Source: Chloroflexota bacterium (GTDB lineage: Bacteria > Chloroflexota > Limnocylindria > Limnocylindrales > CSP1-4). From it: DNA of 32,268 nucleotides. The DNA is taken from contig JADDQH010000028.1 in NCBI GenBank assembly GCA_016781485.1, positions 1 through 32,268 on the forward strand, given 5' to 3'. Under the pieces are notes generated by a model. It saw only the letters and a list, made by a program, of their open reading frames with translations, was not told the DNA's origin and ran no database searches. Shown piece after piece: positions 17,884 to 26,001 of the stretch (positions are counted from its first letter, which is position 1; every line of letters begins with the position of its first letter). A program made the position numbers and the translations under genes.

Positions 17884-18038
17884 CGATCGTTTCCTTTCGT
17901 CGCTGCGAAGGTGCGACCGCTCGCGCTTCGGCCTCGTCAACCCTCCGCAAGCTCCGCGAGGGACGATAGCCCAGCCGACAGGGCGCCGTCCACGGCATCC
18001 GTGCGCCGAGACCGACCGTCTTGCATCATCAAACCGAC

Positions 18039-18857
18039 GTGGAGACGGGCGAGCTGCTGCGGGTCGCACGGACGGGTCCAGACGGGACGGTCGTCCGGGT
18101 CACCCTGACCCGACCCGAGGTGCATAACGCGTTCAACGCAGCGCTCATCGGGGAACTCCGGAGACTCTTCCGTCGCTTCCAGGAGGAGCCCGCCGATCAG
18201 CTCCGGGTCGTGATCCTCGGTGGCGAAGGTCACTCGTTCTGTGCAGGCGCGGACGTGACGTGGATGCGCGCGAGCCTTGCGTTGACCCGGGAGCAGAACG
18301 AGCAGGACGCCATGGTGATGGCGGAGATGTTCGACGCCATCGACCGGTGCCCGGTGCCGGTCGTCGCGCGGGTCCAGGGAGCGGCGCTCGGCGGCGGTAT
18401 GGGACTGTGCGCGGTGAGCGATCTGGTGATCGCGGAGTCCGGCGCGAAGTTCGGGTTCACGGAGGCCCGGCTCGGCATCCTCCCCGCCGTGATCAGCCCG
18501 TTCGTCATCGCCAAGATCGGCGAGACGCACGCGCGCGCACTGTTCCCGTCCGGGCGGCGGTTCGACGCCACTCGTGCACTCCGGATCGGGCTCGTCCACG
18601 AGGTCGTCGAAGGCCTCGACGCGCTCGACACAGCCGTCGAGTCGGCGGTCGAGGACATCCTGGCGGCAGCGCCGACTGCCGCTCGGGCGGCAAAGTCGAT
18701 CGTCAGGGAGGTCCGAGGGCTCCCGCACGAGTCCACGCGCTGGCACACCGCGCGCCGCATCGCGACGCAGCGGACGAGCCACGAGGGGCAGGAGGGTCTG
18801 CGAGCGTTCCTCGAGAAGCGGCAGCCGGCGTGGGTCCGGAAGCCCGGGGATCGTTGA
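18039..18857 (+). CDS. Methylglutaconyl-CoA hydratase, enoyl-CoA hydratase family
   Basis: This ~272-residue crotonase-fold enzyme probably hydrates 3-methylglutaconyl-CoA to HMG-CoA. The oxyanion-hole segments are HSFCAGADVTWM and the glycine-rich VQGAALGGGMGL; the catalytic-Glu region KFGFTEARLGILPAVISPFV resembles LiuC-type hydratases more than general fatty-acid enzymes. Context (MCC beta upstream, MCC alpha and HMG-CoA lyase downstream, all plus strand) supports the assignment. The start is uncertain: GTG at 18039 gives METGELL; TTG at 18021 would add six residues. No ribosome-binding site precedes either. It diverges from the lipoprotein gene and converges with the subtilase gene. Confidence 0.88.
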   Translation: METGELLRVARTGPDGTVVRVTLTRPEVHNAFNAALIGELRRLFRRFQEEPADQLRVVILGGEGHSFCAGADVTWMRASLALTREQNEQDAMVMAEMFDAIDRCPVPVVARVQGAALGGGMGLCAVSDLVIAESGAKFGFTEARLGILPAVISPFVIAKIGETHARALFPSGRRFDATRALRIGLVHEVVEGLDALDTAVESAVEDILAAAPTAARAAKSIVREVRGLPHESTRWHTARRIATQRTSHEGQEGLRAFLEKRQPAWVRKPGDR

Positions 18858-18903
18858 GGTGGCGGACGAATCTTCGACAGGAGCGTGACGTGACCGAACG
18901 GGG

Positions 18904-21501
18904 CTAGAGCGGCCCCGTCGCGTTCCTCTGGTACATCTGCGTCGAAAAGTCGGTGGTCCGACCGTTGTACGCGATGTAGCGCTTCGTCGCGCTCGCCCAC
19001 TCGATGTCGGCGCCGTCGTGGACCCGACGCAGGTTCGTCTCGGCCGAGTTTCCGACGATCACCTGCGGCTTCCAGGTCCCGCCGTTGTTCGCCGACTCCC
19101 GATACAGGAGGTCGATCCCGAGCAACGATGTCGCGCTGTCGGAGCAGTCGGGCCGGCGACATGCCGACCAGGCGACGCCGACACCCGATGTACCCACGAG
19201 TGCGACGGCCGGGTCGTAGCCCAGCTTGTAGAAGCCGCTCGGCGAGAAGCTCGCGGCCGAGACCGTGCGAGGTGCCGTCGTCTTCCAGGCGCCAGCCTCC
19301 CAGACGCGGAGTCGCGCCGCTCCGGACCCGTAGCTGTTCAGATCGGTCCAGGCAAAGGCGACCCGTGAGCCCAGCGCGGCGACGGAAGCGCCGTCCATGC
19401 TGTCGGTGTCGAGCGACGTCGGCGTCGACGGGAACGAGGCTCCATAGTTCCTCGAGATCTTCGCCTTCAGCGCGCCATGGGGGTTCGCCATCCAGGCGAT
19501 CGCGACGTTGCCGCCAGCGGAAGCGATCGTCTGGAGCCCCGTTCTGCCATAGAAGTCGCTGTTCGTGGTGCTCCCGACGTTGACCGGGCTGCTCCAGGTG
19601 ACGCCCCGGTCTGTGCTCCTGCGGAACTTGATGGTTCCCGTCGCGCTGTCCGTCCAGACGACATACACGTATGCGCCGGACGCGGCGATGCTTGCCTGAT
19701 CGACGCGGCCCGCGCTCGGCGTGATCTGCTTCCGCGCCGTCCAATACGTGGGGCGACCCTGGTTGGTGTTCCGGCGGAACCAGACCACCCGGCTCGCCGT
19801 GGACGAGGCCGGGTTCGCCAAGCTCGTCCAGGCGGCATAAACGTAGCTTCCGGCACTCGCCGACGAGGCCCACTCGCCATGCTCGGTGGAGGGATTGAGG
19901 CGGACGGTCGGGGACCAGCTCGCTCCGCCGTTCATGCTCCTGCGGTGGCCGACCATGAGATAGCTCGGATTCCCGTCCGTGTAGACGGTGTGCAGGTAGC
20001 TGGTCGTCCGCGACAGGGAGGAGCCGAAGCTCCACGTCCCCTGGCGGGTGACGTGCAGCGGAGGCTCCCAGCTGACGCTGGGGGGCTGCGCAAGAAGCGC
20101 CTGCACTGCCGCATCCACCTCGAGCCGCCGCTTCGTCACCGACGGCGTCGGGCGCGAGTCCGTGATCGACGGGCCACTACCCTTGAGCGCCGCCTCGACC
20201 TGTGTCGGCGTCGCGGCCGGCTTCTTTGCGGCAAGGACCGCCGCTGCGCCTGCCACGTGTGGCGCCGCCTGAGATGTGCCGCCGTAGCAGTCGCCCTCTC
20301 CGACGTCAGCGGCAGTGATGCAGGCGCCGGGAGCCAGCATCCCAAGGTTCGGGCCGGTCTGGGAGAAGCAGGTGACACGATCTGCTGCCGTCGTCCGGTC
20401 GCCGCACCCGAAGGTGTAGGGCGAGATATCGCCGTCGTAGACGGCGCCGACGCTCAAGGCACCAGGGGCGCAGGCGGGGTCGCCGATGCCGTTGTGGAAC
20501 CCGGTGCTGTCGTACGCGTCGTTCCCCGCGGCGACGACGGGAAGAACGCCGACGGCTCTCGCGCTGGCGAAGCCCGGAGCCGAGGGGCTGTGCCAGCAGG
20601 TGCCTGTCCGGTATTCCGTCGACCCGAGGCTGAGGTTCATCGCACGGATCCTGTAGGTCGCGTGGTTAGCGACCACCCAGTTCATCGCGGCGTTGATGTC
20701 GGACGTGTATGCGCCCTCGGCGCGGAAGACGTCGAGGCCGAGCACCTTCGCGTCCGGAGCGACGCCGAGCACGATCCCGGAGACGTTCGTGCCGTGCAGT
20801 TGCGGGTCGGCATCACGGAGGTTGTCCTCCGGTGCGAAGTCTCTTGCGAACGCCACCTTGCATGTCCCGCCCGGCGCGGAGCAGCTGCCGAACGCGGTGC
20901 GCGTGTAGTCGACACCGGTGTCGAGGACGGCGACGGAGGTGTTCGACCCCTTGTATCCCGCCGCTGCAGCTTCGGGCTGGTCGACGAGCGCGAGGCTCTC
21001 GGCGAGCGCACGCTTGTGCAACCTGTCCTCCCTGACTCCGGTCACGCCCTCGGCACTCAGCAGCCGCAGGAGTGCCGATGCGGAACGGATCCGGACGAAC
21101 ACCGTCGCGAGCGTCTCGTAGTCACGAAGAAGCGCGGCGCCGCGGCCCGCCGCCGTGAGCGCTCGCTCCTTCATCCCGCGAAAGGCAGGGGCGATCGACG
21201 CGATGATCTTCCTGCTCCGATCCGGGCCGTTCCCGGCGACAGCGGTGGCGCCGGCAAGGACGGGATCAGCGTCGAAGGTGACGAGCGCGTCGACCGATCC
21301 CTTCGCACGCAGCTTCTCCGACACCGCGCGGTCAAGGGAGCCCGCCGCCGTCGCCTCCTCGAGCGTACGGAACCGATCGGCGAGGACGACGCGGTCGGTA
21401 GGGGCCGGGGTGCCCGCGGACACGGATCGCGGCAGTATCCCGGCGGCAAGCGCCGCCAGGAGAACAAGGGCCACTCCGCGTCGCACCGAAGTCGGCTGCA
21501 T
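18904..21501 (-). CDS. Secreted S8 subtilisin-like protease with C-terminal propeller-like repeats
   Basis: The 865-residue protein starts with a signal peptide (about 1-29, cut after VSA) and an inhibitory-type propeptide (about 35-165). The subtilase domain (about 175-450) has the full catalytic set: Asp194 in VLDTGVD, His236 in HGTNVSG, Asn327 in AAGND and Ser410 in GGTSQAAPHVAG. Many Cys residues in this domain suggest disulfides and an extracytoplasmic place of action. The C-terminal ~400 residues carry repeated Asp-box-like units such as NGGASWS, DRGVTWS and NNGGTWK, typical of sialidase/BNR beta-propellers. ATG at 21501 has GAGG four bases upstream; a GTG directly before it is also possible. 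Substrate is unknown; extracellular protein breakdown could feed leucine catabolism, which is inference. Confidence 0.92.
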   Translation of the reverse strand: MQPTSVRRGVALVLLAALAAGILPRSVSAGTPAPTDRVVLADRFRTLEEATAAGSLDRAVSEKLRAKGSVDALVTFDADPVLAGATAVAGNGPDRSRKIIASIAPAFRGMKERALTAAGRGAALLRDYETLATVFVRIRSASALLRLLSAEGVTGVREDRLHKRALAESLALVDQPEAAAAGYKGSNTSVAVLDTGVDYTRTAFGSCSAPGGTCKVAFARDFAPEDNLRDADPQLHGTNVSGIVLGVAPDAKVLGLDVFRAEGAYTSDINAAMNWVVANHATYRIRAMNLSLGSTEYRTGTCWHSPSAPGFASARAVGVLPVVAAGNDAYDSTGFHNGIGDPACAPGALSVGAVYDGDISPYTFGCGDRTTAADRVTCFSQTGPNLGMLAPGACITAADVGEGDCYGGTSQAAPHVAGAAAVLAAKKPAATPTQVEAALKGSGPSITDSRPTPSVTKRRLEVDAAVQALLAQPPSVSWEPPLHVTRQGTWSFGSSLSRTTSYLHTVYTDGNPSYLMVGHRRSMNGGASWSPTVRLNPSTEHGEWASSASAGSYVYAAWTSLANPASSTASRVVWFRRNTNQGRPTYWTARKQITPSAGRVDQASIAASGAYVYVVWTDSATGTIKFRRSTDRGVTWSSPVNVGSTTNSDFYGRTGLQTIASAGGNVAIAWMANPHGALKAKISRNYGASFPSTPTSLDTDSMDGASVAALGSRVAFAWTDLNSYGSGAARLRVWEAGAWKTTAPRTVSAASFSPSGFYKLGYDPAVALVGTSGVGVAWSACRRPDCSDSATSLLGIDLLYRESANNGGTWKPQVIVGNSAETNLRRVHDGADIEWASATKRYIAYNGRTTDFSTQMYQRNATGPL

Positions 21502-21647
21502 CACACCTCGTCGTGCGCACCTCTGGCACCGCTCCTATCGGAAAGGGGCAGCGGGGCGCGTTAGTCGATCTTCGCTGGCTGCCCGCGGCTGCGCCATACG
21601 CTGTTGGTCCTGGTCGGGCTAGTCACTCCGGCGCCCGCGCCTGCCGC

Positions 21648-21676
21648 TTGACGAACGACGCGACAAACGCGACATT
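21648..21676 (+). promoter_or_regulatory. Promoter of the HTH-MCC alpha gene, leaderless type
   Basis: TTGACG at 21648-21653 and GACATT at 21671-21676 are separated by 17 bases, and the GTG start follows the second box by six bases. This geometry matches the other leaderless-type starts in the window and is the best -35/-10 pair seen. It fixes the translation start so that the N-terminal helix-turn-helix is included. Confidence 0.55.
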
Positions 21677-21682
21677 CGCGAC
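21659..21682 (+). repeat. Three CGCGAC direct repeats, 9-base period
   Basis: CGCGAC occurs at 21659-21664, 21668-21673 and 21677-21682, each separated by three bases (AAA, ATT) and ending directly at the GTG start. The copies cover the -10 and transcription start. Direct repeats of this kind can be sites for small winged-helix or excisionase-type proteins, so this is a candidate operator, possibly for the gene's own product. Confidence 0.45.
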
Positions 21683-23722
21683 GTGCGAGAGCTGCTCGGG
21701 CCGGGAGACGCGGCACGTCGTCTTGGTGTCAGCGCGAGAACCATCCAACGGTGGGTCCGAGAAGGGCGTCTGCCCGCTGTCCGCGTCGGGGCTCGGCTGA
21801 AGATCGACGCGGCCAGCCTCGTGCCCCTCCTCCAGCATCCTCAGCTCACCGCAGACCCGCCGCGCAACCGTCCCATCCGCCGCCTGCTCGTGGCGAACCG
21901 CGGCGAGCTGGTGGTGCGGATCGCGCAGACATGTCGGGGCCTCGGGGTCACCTGCGTCGCTCTTGTCAGCGACGACGAGCGCGAGGCCTGGTGGGCGCGC
22001 CAGGTCAGTGAGCGCGTCCGGCTCGACGGCTCGTACCTCGACGCCGGCGCTGTCCTACGCGCTGCGACGGTGGCACGTGCTGACGCGATCCACCCCGGGT
22101 ACGGCTTCCTCGCGGAGAGCGCGGACTTCGCGGAGCGGGTGCTGACCGCCGACCTCGCCTGGATCGGCCCATTTCCCTCGGCGATGCGCAAGCTGGGCGA
22201 CAAGGCAGCGGCTCGCCGGCTCGCGGACGAGCTGGGGATCCCCACGGTCCCGGGCTACGACGGCACCGAACAGTCGGACGAGAGGCTCGCGAGCGAGGCG
22301 GTGCGGATCGGCCATCCGGTGCTCGTGAAGCCGAGCGCGGGCGGAGGCGGGAAGGGGATGCACGTCGTCCGCGCCCCGGAAGAGCTCACGGAGACGCTGG
22401 CACGGGCACGGCGAGAGGCACGTGGCGCCTTCGGCGACGAGCGGCTCGTGCTCGAGAAGTACCTGGAGCATCCTCGACACGTCGAGATCCAAGTCCTGTT
22501 CGACCAGCATGGGAACGGGATCCACCTGGGCGAGCGCGATTGCTCGTTGCAGCGCCGTCACCAGAAGGTCGTCGAGGAGGCTCCGTCTCCCGCCGTCGAT
22601 GCCGCTCTCCGCGATCGCCTCGGCGAGGCGGCCGTCCGACTCGGCAGCGCGGCCGGTTACGTCGGCGCGGGGACCGCGGAGTTCCTCGTCGACGATGCCG
22701 GCGCGTTCTACTTCATCGAGCTCAACGCACGTCTCCAGGTCGAGCATCCCGTGACCGAGCTCGTCACCGGCCGCGACCTCGTCGCCGATCAGTTGCGGAT
22801 CGCGGCCGGGGCGCCGCTCGACGTCGGCCAGCCGGACGTGAGGCTCACCGGCCACGCGATGGAGGCCAGGCTGTACGCGGAGGATCCCTGGGGAGGCTTC
22901 GTCCCGGCGACAGGGACCGTGGAAGAGGTCGAGTGGCCCGCGGGTGAGGGGATCCGGGTCGATGCCGGCGTGGGCGAAGGCGACCGGGTGGGGACACGGT
23001 ACGACCCGATGCTCGCGAAGGTCATCTGCCGCGGCGCGGACCGGGCCCAGGCGCTGGAGCGACTGGAGAGCGCGTTGGCAGCGACGCGGGTCAACGGGAT
23101 CACATCGAACCGAGGCTTCCTGTCATGGCTCCTCCGCCTTCGGGAGATCCGCGAAGGTGACGCGCGGACCGACACGATCGAGCGGCGGTGGCATCCGGAG
23201 CCCGACGTTCCCGAGCAGGCCTGGCAACTGGGCGCCGAGGCACTGGCTTCGCAGCTGGAGGACGCGTCCGGGCTCGTCGCCTTCCGGCTCAACGCACCTC
23301 GATCGCTCCGCGTCAGCATCGCCGGTCAGGAGCGGGTGATCCCGGTGAAGCAGCGACGCCGGGCGATGCGACCGGTGGCGCCGGTCCGGAGCGCCGCCGG
23401 CACGAGCGTGGTCCTCGTCGACGTGGATGGGCGGTCGTTCGAAGTCCGCCTCGTCCCGGCACCGACCGTCGACGCCAGGGTACGGCAGGCCGCGCGCGAG
23501 GGCGGCGGATCAAGGGCCGTTTCCGCTCCGATGCCCGGCACCGTACTCGCGGTGCGCGCCTCCGAAGGCGACCGCGTCGAAGGGGGACGAACCCTCCTCG
23601 TGCTCGAGGCGATGAAGATGGAGAACAACGTCACCGCTCCCGCGGACGCAGAAGTGCTGCGCGTCCTCGTCAGACCCGGCCAGACCGTCCAGCGCGGCGA
23701 TCCCCTCGTCGAGCTGGGGTAG
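21683..23722 (+). CDS. HTH domain fused to methylcrotonyl-CoA carboxylase alpha
   Basis: A 679-residue biotin-dependent carboxylase subunit with an unexpected N-terminus. Residues ~3-50 form an excisionase/MerR-type helix-turn-helix: LGPGDAARRLGVSARTIQRW, then REGRLPAVRVGARLKID. A ~15-residue linker leads to biotin carboxylase from LLVANRGEL (68-76), with the ATP-grasp loop KPSAGGGGKGMH, RDCSLQRRHQKVVEEAPSP and ELNARLQVEHPVTE. A linking domain follows, then a biotin carrier domain with EAMKMEN and biotinyl Lys645. All expected catalytic parts are intact, so it should carboxylate biotin for the MCC beta encoded at 15428. The leaderless-type promoter places the start before the HTH. The DNA-binding role of the fusion is inference; PCC/ACC substrate cannot be strictly excluded. 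Confidence 0.9.
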   Translation: MRELLGPGDAARRLGVSARTIQRWVREGRLPAVRVGARLKIDAASLVPLLQHPQLTADPPRNRPIRRLLVANRGELVVRIAQTCRGLGVTCVALVSDDEREAWWARQVSERVRLDGSYLDAGAVLRAATVARADAIHPGYGFLAESADFAERVLTADLAWIGPFPSAMRKLGDKAAARRLADELGIPTVPGYDGTEQSDERLASEAVRIGHPVLVKPSAGGGGKGMHVVRAPEELTETLARARREARGAFGDERLVLEKYLEHPRHVEIQVLFDQHGNGIHLGERDCSLQRRHQKVVEEAPSPAVDAALRDRLGEAAVRLGSAAGYVGAGTAEFLVDDAGAFYFIELNARLQVEHPVTELVTGRDLVADQLRIAAGAPLDVGQPDVRLTGHAMEARLYAEDPWGGFVPATGTVEEVEWPAGEGIRVDAGVGEGDRVGTRYDPMLAKVICRGADRAQALERLESALAATRVNGITSNRGFLSWLLRLREIREGDARTDTIERRWHPEPDVPEQAWQLGAEALASQLEDASGLVAFRLNAPRSLRVSIAGQERVIPVKQRRRAMRPVAPVRSAAGTSVVLVDVDGRSFEVRLVPAPTVDARVRQAAREGGGSRAVSAPMPGTVLAVRASEGDRVEGGRTLLVLEAMKMENNVTAPADAEVLRVLVRPGQTVQRGDPLVELG

Positions 23723-23766
23723 CAGGGGCGTACGGCGGACTTCGCGAGCCAAGGCCGCTTCCGGTC

Positions 23767-23772
23767 TAGATT
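23767..23772 (+). promoter_or_regulatory. -10 for leaderless HMG-CoA lyase transcript
   Basis: TAGATT is followed by six bases and the GTG at 23779. No ribosome-binding site is present and no clear -35 is seen. Confidence 0.5.
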
Positions 23773-23778
23773 CCCGAC

Positions 23779-24747
23779 GTGATGGACCTACCGACGACCG
23801 TGCGCATCTACGAAGTGGGGCCGCGAGACGGCCTCCAGAACGAGGCGACGGCGGTCCCGACGGACGCGAAGCTCGAGTTCATACGCCTGCTCGCGGAAGC
23901 GGGGTTGAAGGAGATCGAAGCCACCAGCTTCGTGTCACCGAAAGCGGTCCCGCAGCTCGCCGACGCCGACGGGCTGCTACCGCGCCTTCCCCAGGTGGAC
24001 GGCGTTCGCTATCCCGTCCTCGTCCCGAACGAACGGGGCCTGTCGAGAGCCGAGGCGGCGGGCGCGACGGCGATCGCCGTGTTCACGGGCGCGACCGACG
24101 CGTTCACCCTCCGCAACATCGGGATGACGGTCCAGGGATCCCTCGACGTGTTCGCGCCCGTGCTCGCGACAGCGCGGGCGCGAGGCTGGTGGACCCGGGC
24201 ATACGTGTCGACGGCGTTCGGCTGCCCCTTCACAGGCCGGGTGGACCCGGAGCGGGTCGTCGATGTCACGATGCGTCTCGCAGAGCTCGGCGCCGAGGAG
24301 ATCTGCCTGGGCGACACGATCGGGGTCGGTGTGCCCAAGCAGGTGCACGAGCTGACCGCCGCGGTACTCGCGGCCGGGCTCCCGCTCGACCGACTCGCCT
24401 ACCACTTCCACGACACGCGGGGGACAGCGCTCGCCAACGTCGTGGCGGGACTCCAGGACGGCGTCAGCTGCTTCGACTCTTCGACCGGCGGCACCGGCGG
24501 CTGCCCGTACGCGCCTGGCGCGGCGGGCAATCTCGCGACAGAGGATCTCGTCTACCTGCTCGACGGCCTCGGGATCGAGCACGGGGTTCGACTCGACGGT
24601 GTGCTCGCGGCCGCGCGCTTCATCAGCCATGTCCTCAGCCGGAGGCTGGCGACGAAAGTCGGACAGGCCGGCGGATGGGACGCCGCCACCGGACAGCCTC
24701 TCCTCGCTGCCGGTCCACCGCCCTCGGCGGCCGGGTCAGGGAGGTGA
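23779..24747 (+). CDS. mvaB: Hydroxymethylglutaryl-CoA lyase
   Basis: This enzyme splits HMG-CoA into acetyl-CoA and acetoacetate, the last step of leucine degradation. The 322-residue protein has GPRDGLQNE (14-22), metal ligands His209 and His211 in YHFHDTRG, and the hallmark loop GGTGGCPYAPGAAGN with catalytic Cys242. These are diagnostic within the HMGL-like TIM-barrel family. GTG at 23779 is directly followed by ATG; the leaderless hexamer favours the GTG. It lies 56 bases after the MCC alpha stop but has its own promoter. Its TGA directly abuts the stop of the convergent zinc-ribbon gene (24747/24748). Confidence 0.96.
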   Translation: MMDLPTTVRIYEVGPRDGLQNEATAVPTDAKLEFIRLLAEAGLKEIEATSFVSPKAVPQLADADGLLPRLPQVDGVRYPVLVPNERGLSRAEAAGATAIAVFTGATDAFTLRNIGMTVQGSLDVFAPVLATARARGWWTRAYVSTAFGCPFTGRVDPERVVDVTMRLAELGAEEICLGDTIGVGVPKQVHELTAAVLAAGLPLDRLAYHFHDTRGTALANVVAGLQDGVSCFDSSTGGTGGCPYAPGAAGNLATEDLVYLLDGLGIEHGVRLDGVLAAARFISHVLSRRLATKVGQAGGWDAATGQPLLAAGPPPSAAGSGR

Positions 24748-25875
24748 CTAGCTGGAGCTGTCGCCTGAGGAGTCGACCCGCGGCGCCCTGATCCGGATCG
24801 GCGCGCCGAAATCGGAGAACGCGTACTCCACATCGATGCCGAGCTGCATCTCGACGCCGGCCGCCGTGACGCTGCCCTCGAAGACGATGGCTGCGGCGAC
24901 CGGCGTCCCATCACTCTTGACGTAGAAGTCGATCACCAGATCGTCCACCGTCGCGCCGCCGCCGTACTCGTCGAGGAACGATCCGCCCAGGTCGGTGAGC
25001 TCCTTCGGGGCTCGGTAGTGATGCACCGAACGTCCTCCGCGGGTCACCAGCCCGACGTATTCCAGCGACTCGTTCTGGCGCACGTCCGCCAGGGGATTCA
25101 CGTCCGGCATCCCCGCGGAGCCGCCCTCGAGCACCTCCCAGGATGCGCCCTTGAGCTTCAGGTAGGAGGTGCCGGACTTCGAGACCATGTCGGCCGCGAA
25201 CGTCACCCTGCCCTGCGTGAAGGCCATGCTCCCGGAGAAGTCCGTGCCCGCGACGTCCATCTGGATGTCGAAGTCGAAGTCTTCGTTGCCGGCACTCACG
25301 GTCCCCGTGCAGTCGACGCGGAACGTCAGCTTCTCATCGGTCATCTTCGTGAGGAAGGTGCCCATCGGCCCATCGCCGCCCGCGGTGCCCCCTGACTTGC
25401 CCGCACCCGGCGTCGTTCGGGGCTTTGCGTCGTTGCCCGTGCCCGGACCCGCGCCCGGCTTGGTGGGCCCCGCGGCGCGTGGCGTCTTATCGGGCTTCCT
25501 CGCAGTACCCACAGCGTCACTGGCGGCGGCTGCGCCGTCGATGATCACTGGCCAGTCGTTGCGGGACGAGGCCGGACGGGAGGCCGAGGAGTCACCCTCT
25601 TGCTGTAAGACGAAGAAGGCGGTGCCCCCGGTGATCGCGAGCATCAGGACCGCGACGGCGAGGACGAGCATCGTTCCGCGGCGCATCACGGGCTCGGGCT
25701 GGCCGAACGGGAGGACCGGCTCGAGTGGTGACCCCGACTCCGAGCGGTACATCTCCGAGAAGCTCATCCTGCGAGGAGCGGCTGGGGCACCCGCCGCGTT
25801 CCCACACGAAGGGCAGGCGCGGTCATGCGCGTCGAGTTGGTGTCCGCAGTGGGAGCAGAAGTGCGGCTGCTGCAT
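24748..25875 (-). CDS. Zinc-ribbon membrane protein with lipoprotein-like outer domain
   Basis: A 375-residue protein with three parts. The N-terminus is a zinc ribbon with C7-x2-C10 and C21-x2-C24. After a linker, one membrane helix lies at about 68-90. The outer part has a Pro/Gly/Lys-rich spacer (about 100-165) and a beta-rich domain (about 168-365) paralogous to the lipoprotein at 17125-17883, sharing YVGLVTRGG, the following HH, SDGTPV and the closing YAFSDFGAPIRIRAPRV. The likely topology is ribbon inside, domain outside. ATG at 25875 places the ribbon at residue 5 and has TAGGTT eight bases upstream; an in-frame start at 25920 is less likely. Function unknown; a ligand-binding or envelope sensor role is a guess. 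Confidence 0.8.
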   Translation of the reverse strand: MQQPHFCSHCGHQLDAHDRACPSCGNAAGAPAAPRRMSFSEMYRSESGSPLEPVLPFGQPEPVMRRGTMLVLAVAVLMLAITGGTAFFVLQQEGDSSASRPASSRNDWPVIIDGAAAASDAVGTARKPDKTPRAAGPTKPGAGPGTGNDAKPRTTPGAGKSGGTAGGDGPMGTFLTKMTDEKLTFRVDCTGTVSAGNEDFDFDIQMDVAGTDFSGSMAFTQGRVTFAADMVSKSGTSYLKLKGASWEVLEGGSAGMPDVNPLADVRQNESLEYVGLVTRGGRSVHHYRAPKELTDLGGSFLDEYGGGATVDDLVIDFYVKSDGTPVAAAIVFEGSVTAAGVEMQLGIDVEYAFSDFGAPIRIRAPRVDSSGDSSS

Positions 25876-25883
25876 CGGAAGGG

Positions 25884-25889
25884 AACCTA
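25884..25889 (-). promoter_or_regulatory. -10-like hexamer before the zinc-ribbon gene
   Basis: On the minus strand TAGGTT lies eight bases before the ATG at 25875, another leaderless-type arrangement with slightly longer spacing. Confidence 0.35.
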
Positions 25890-25962
25890 CCGGCGCAGGG
25901 CGGGGACGAACGCCCCCCATTCGTACCGGTATCGCCCGACGTGTGCGGGACGGGACCCCTGT

Positions 25963-25968
25963 TACGAT
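25963..25968 (+). promoter_or_regulatory. Candidate -10 for the HNH gene
   Basis: TACGAT lies about 33 bases before the GTG at 26002 and would give a short leader carrying GGAG three bases before that start. No good -35 is seen. Confidence 0.3.
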
Positions 25969-26001
25969 GCGTCCCTAGTCGGTCCCTCGATCCTGGAGCC
26001 A

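Noticed and set aside
19477-21564. 695-residue plus-strand open frame opposite the subtilase
   Set aside because: No domain content, Arg/Gly-rich; the opposite strand encodes a complete protease.
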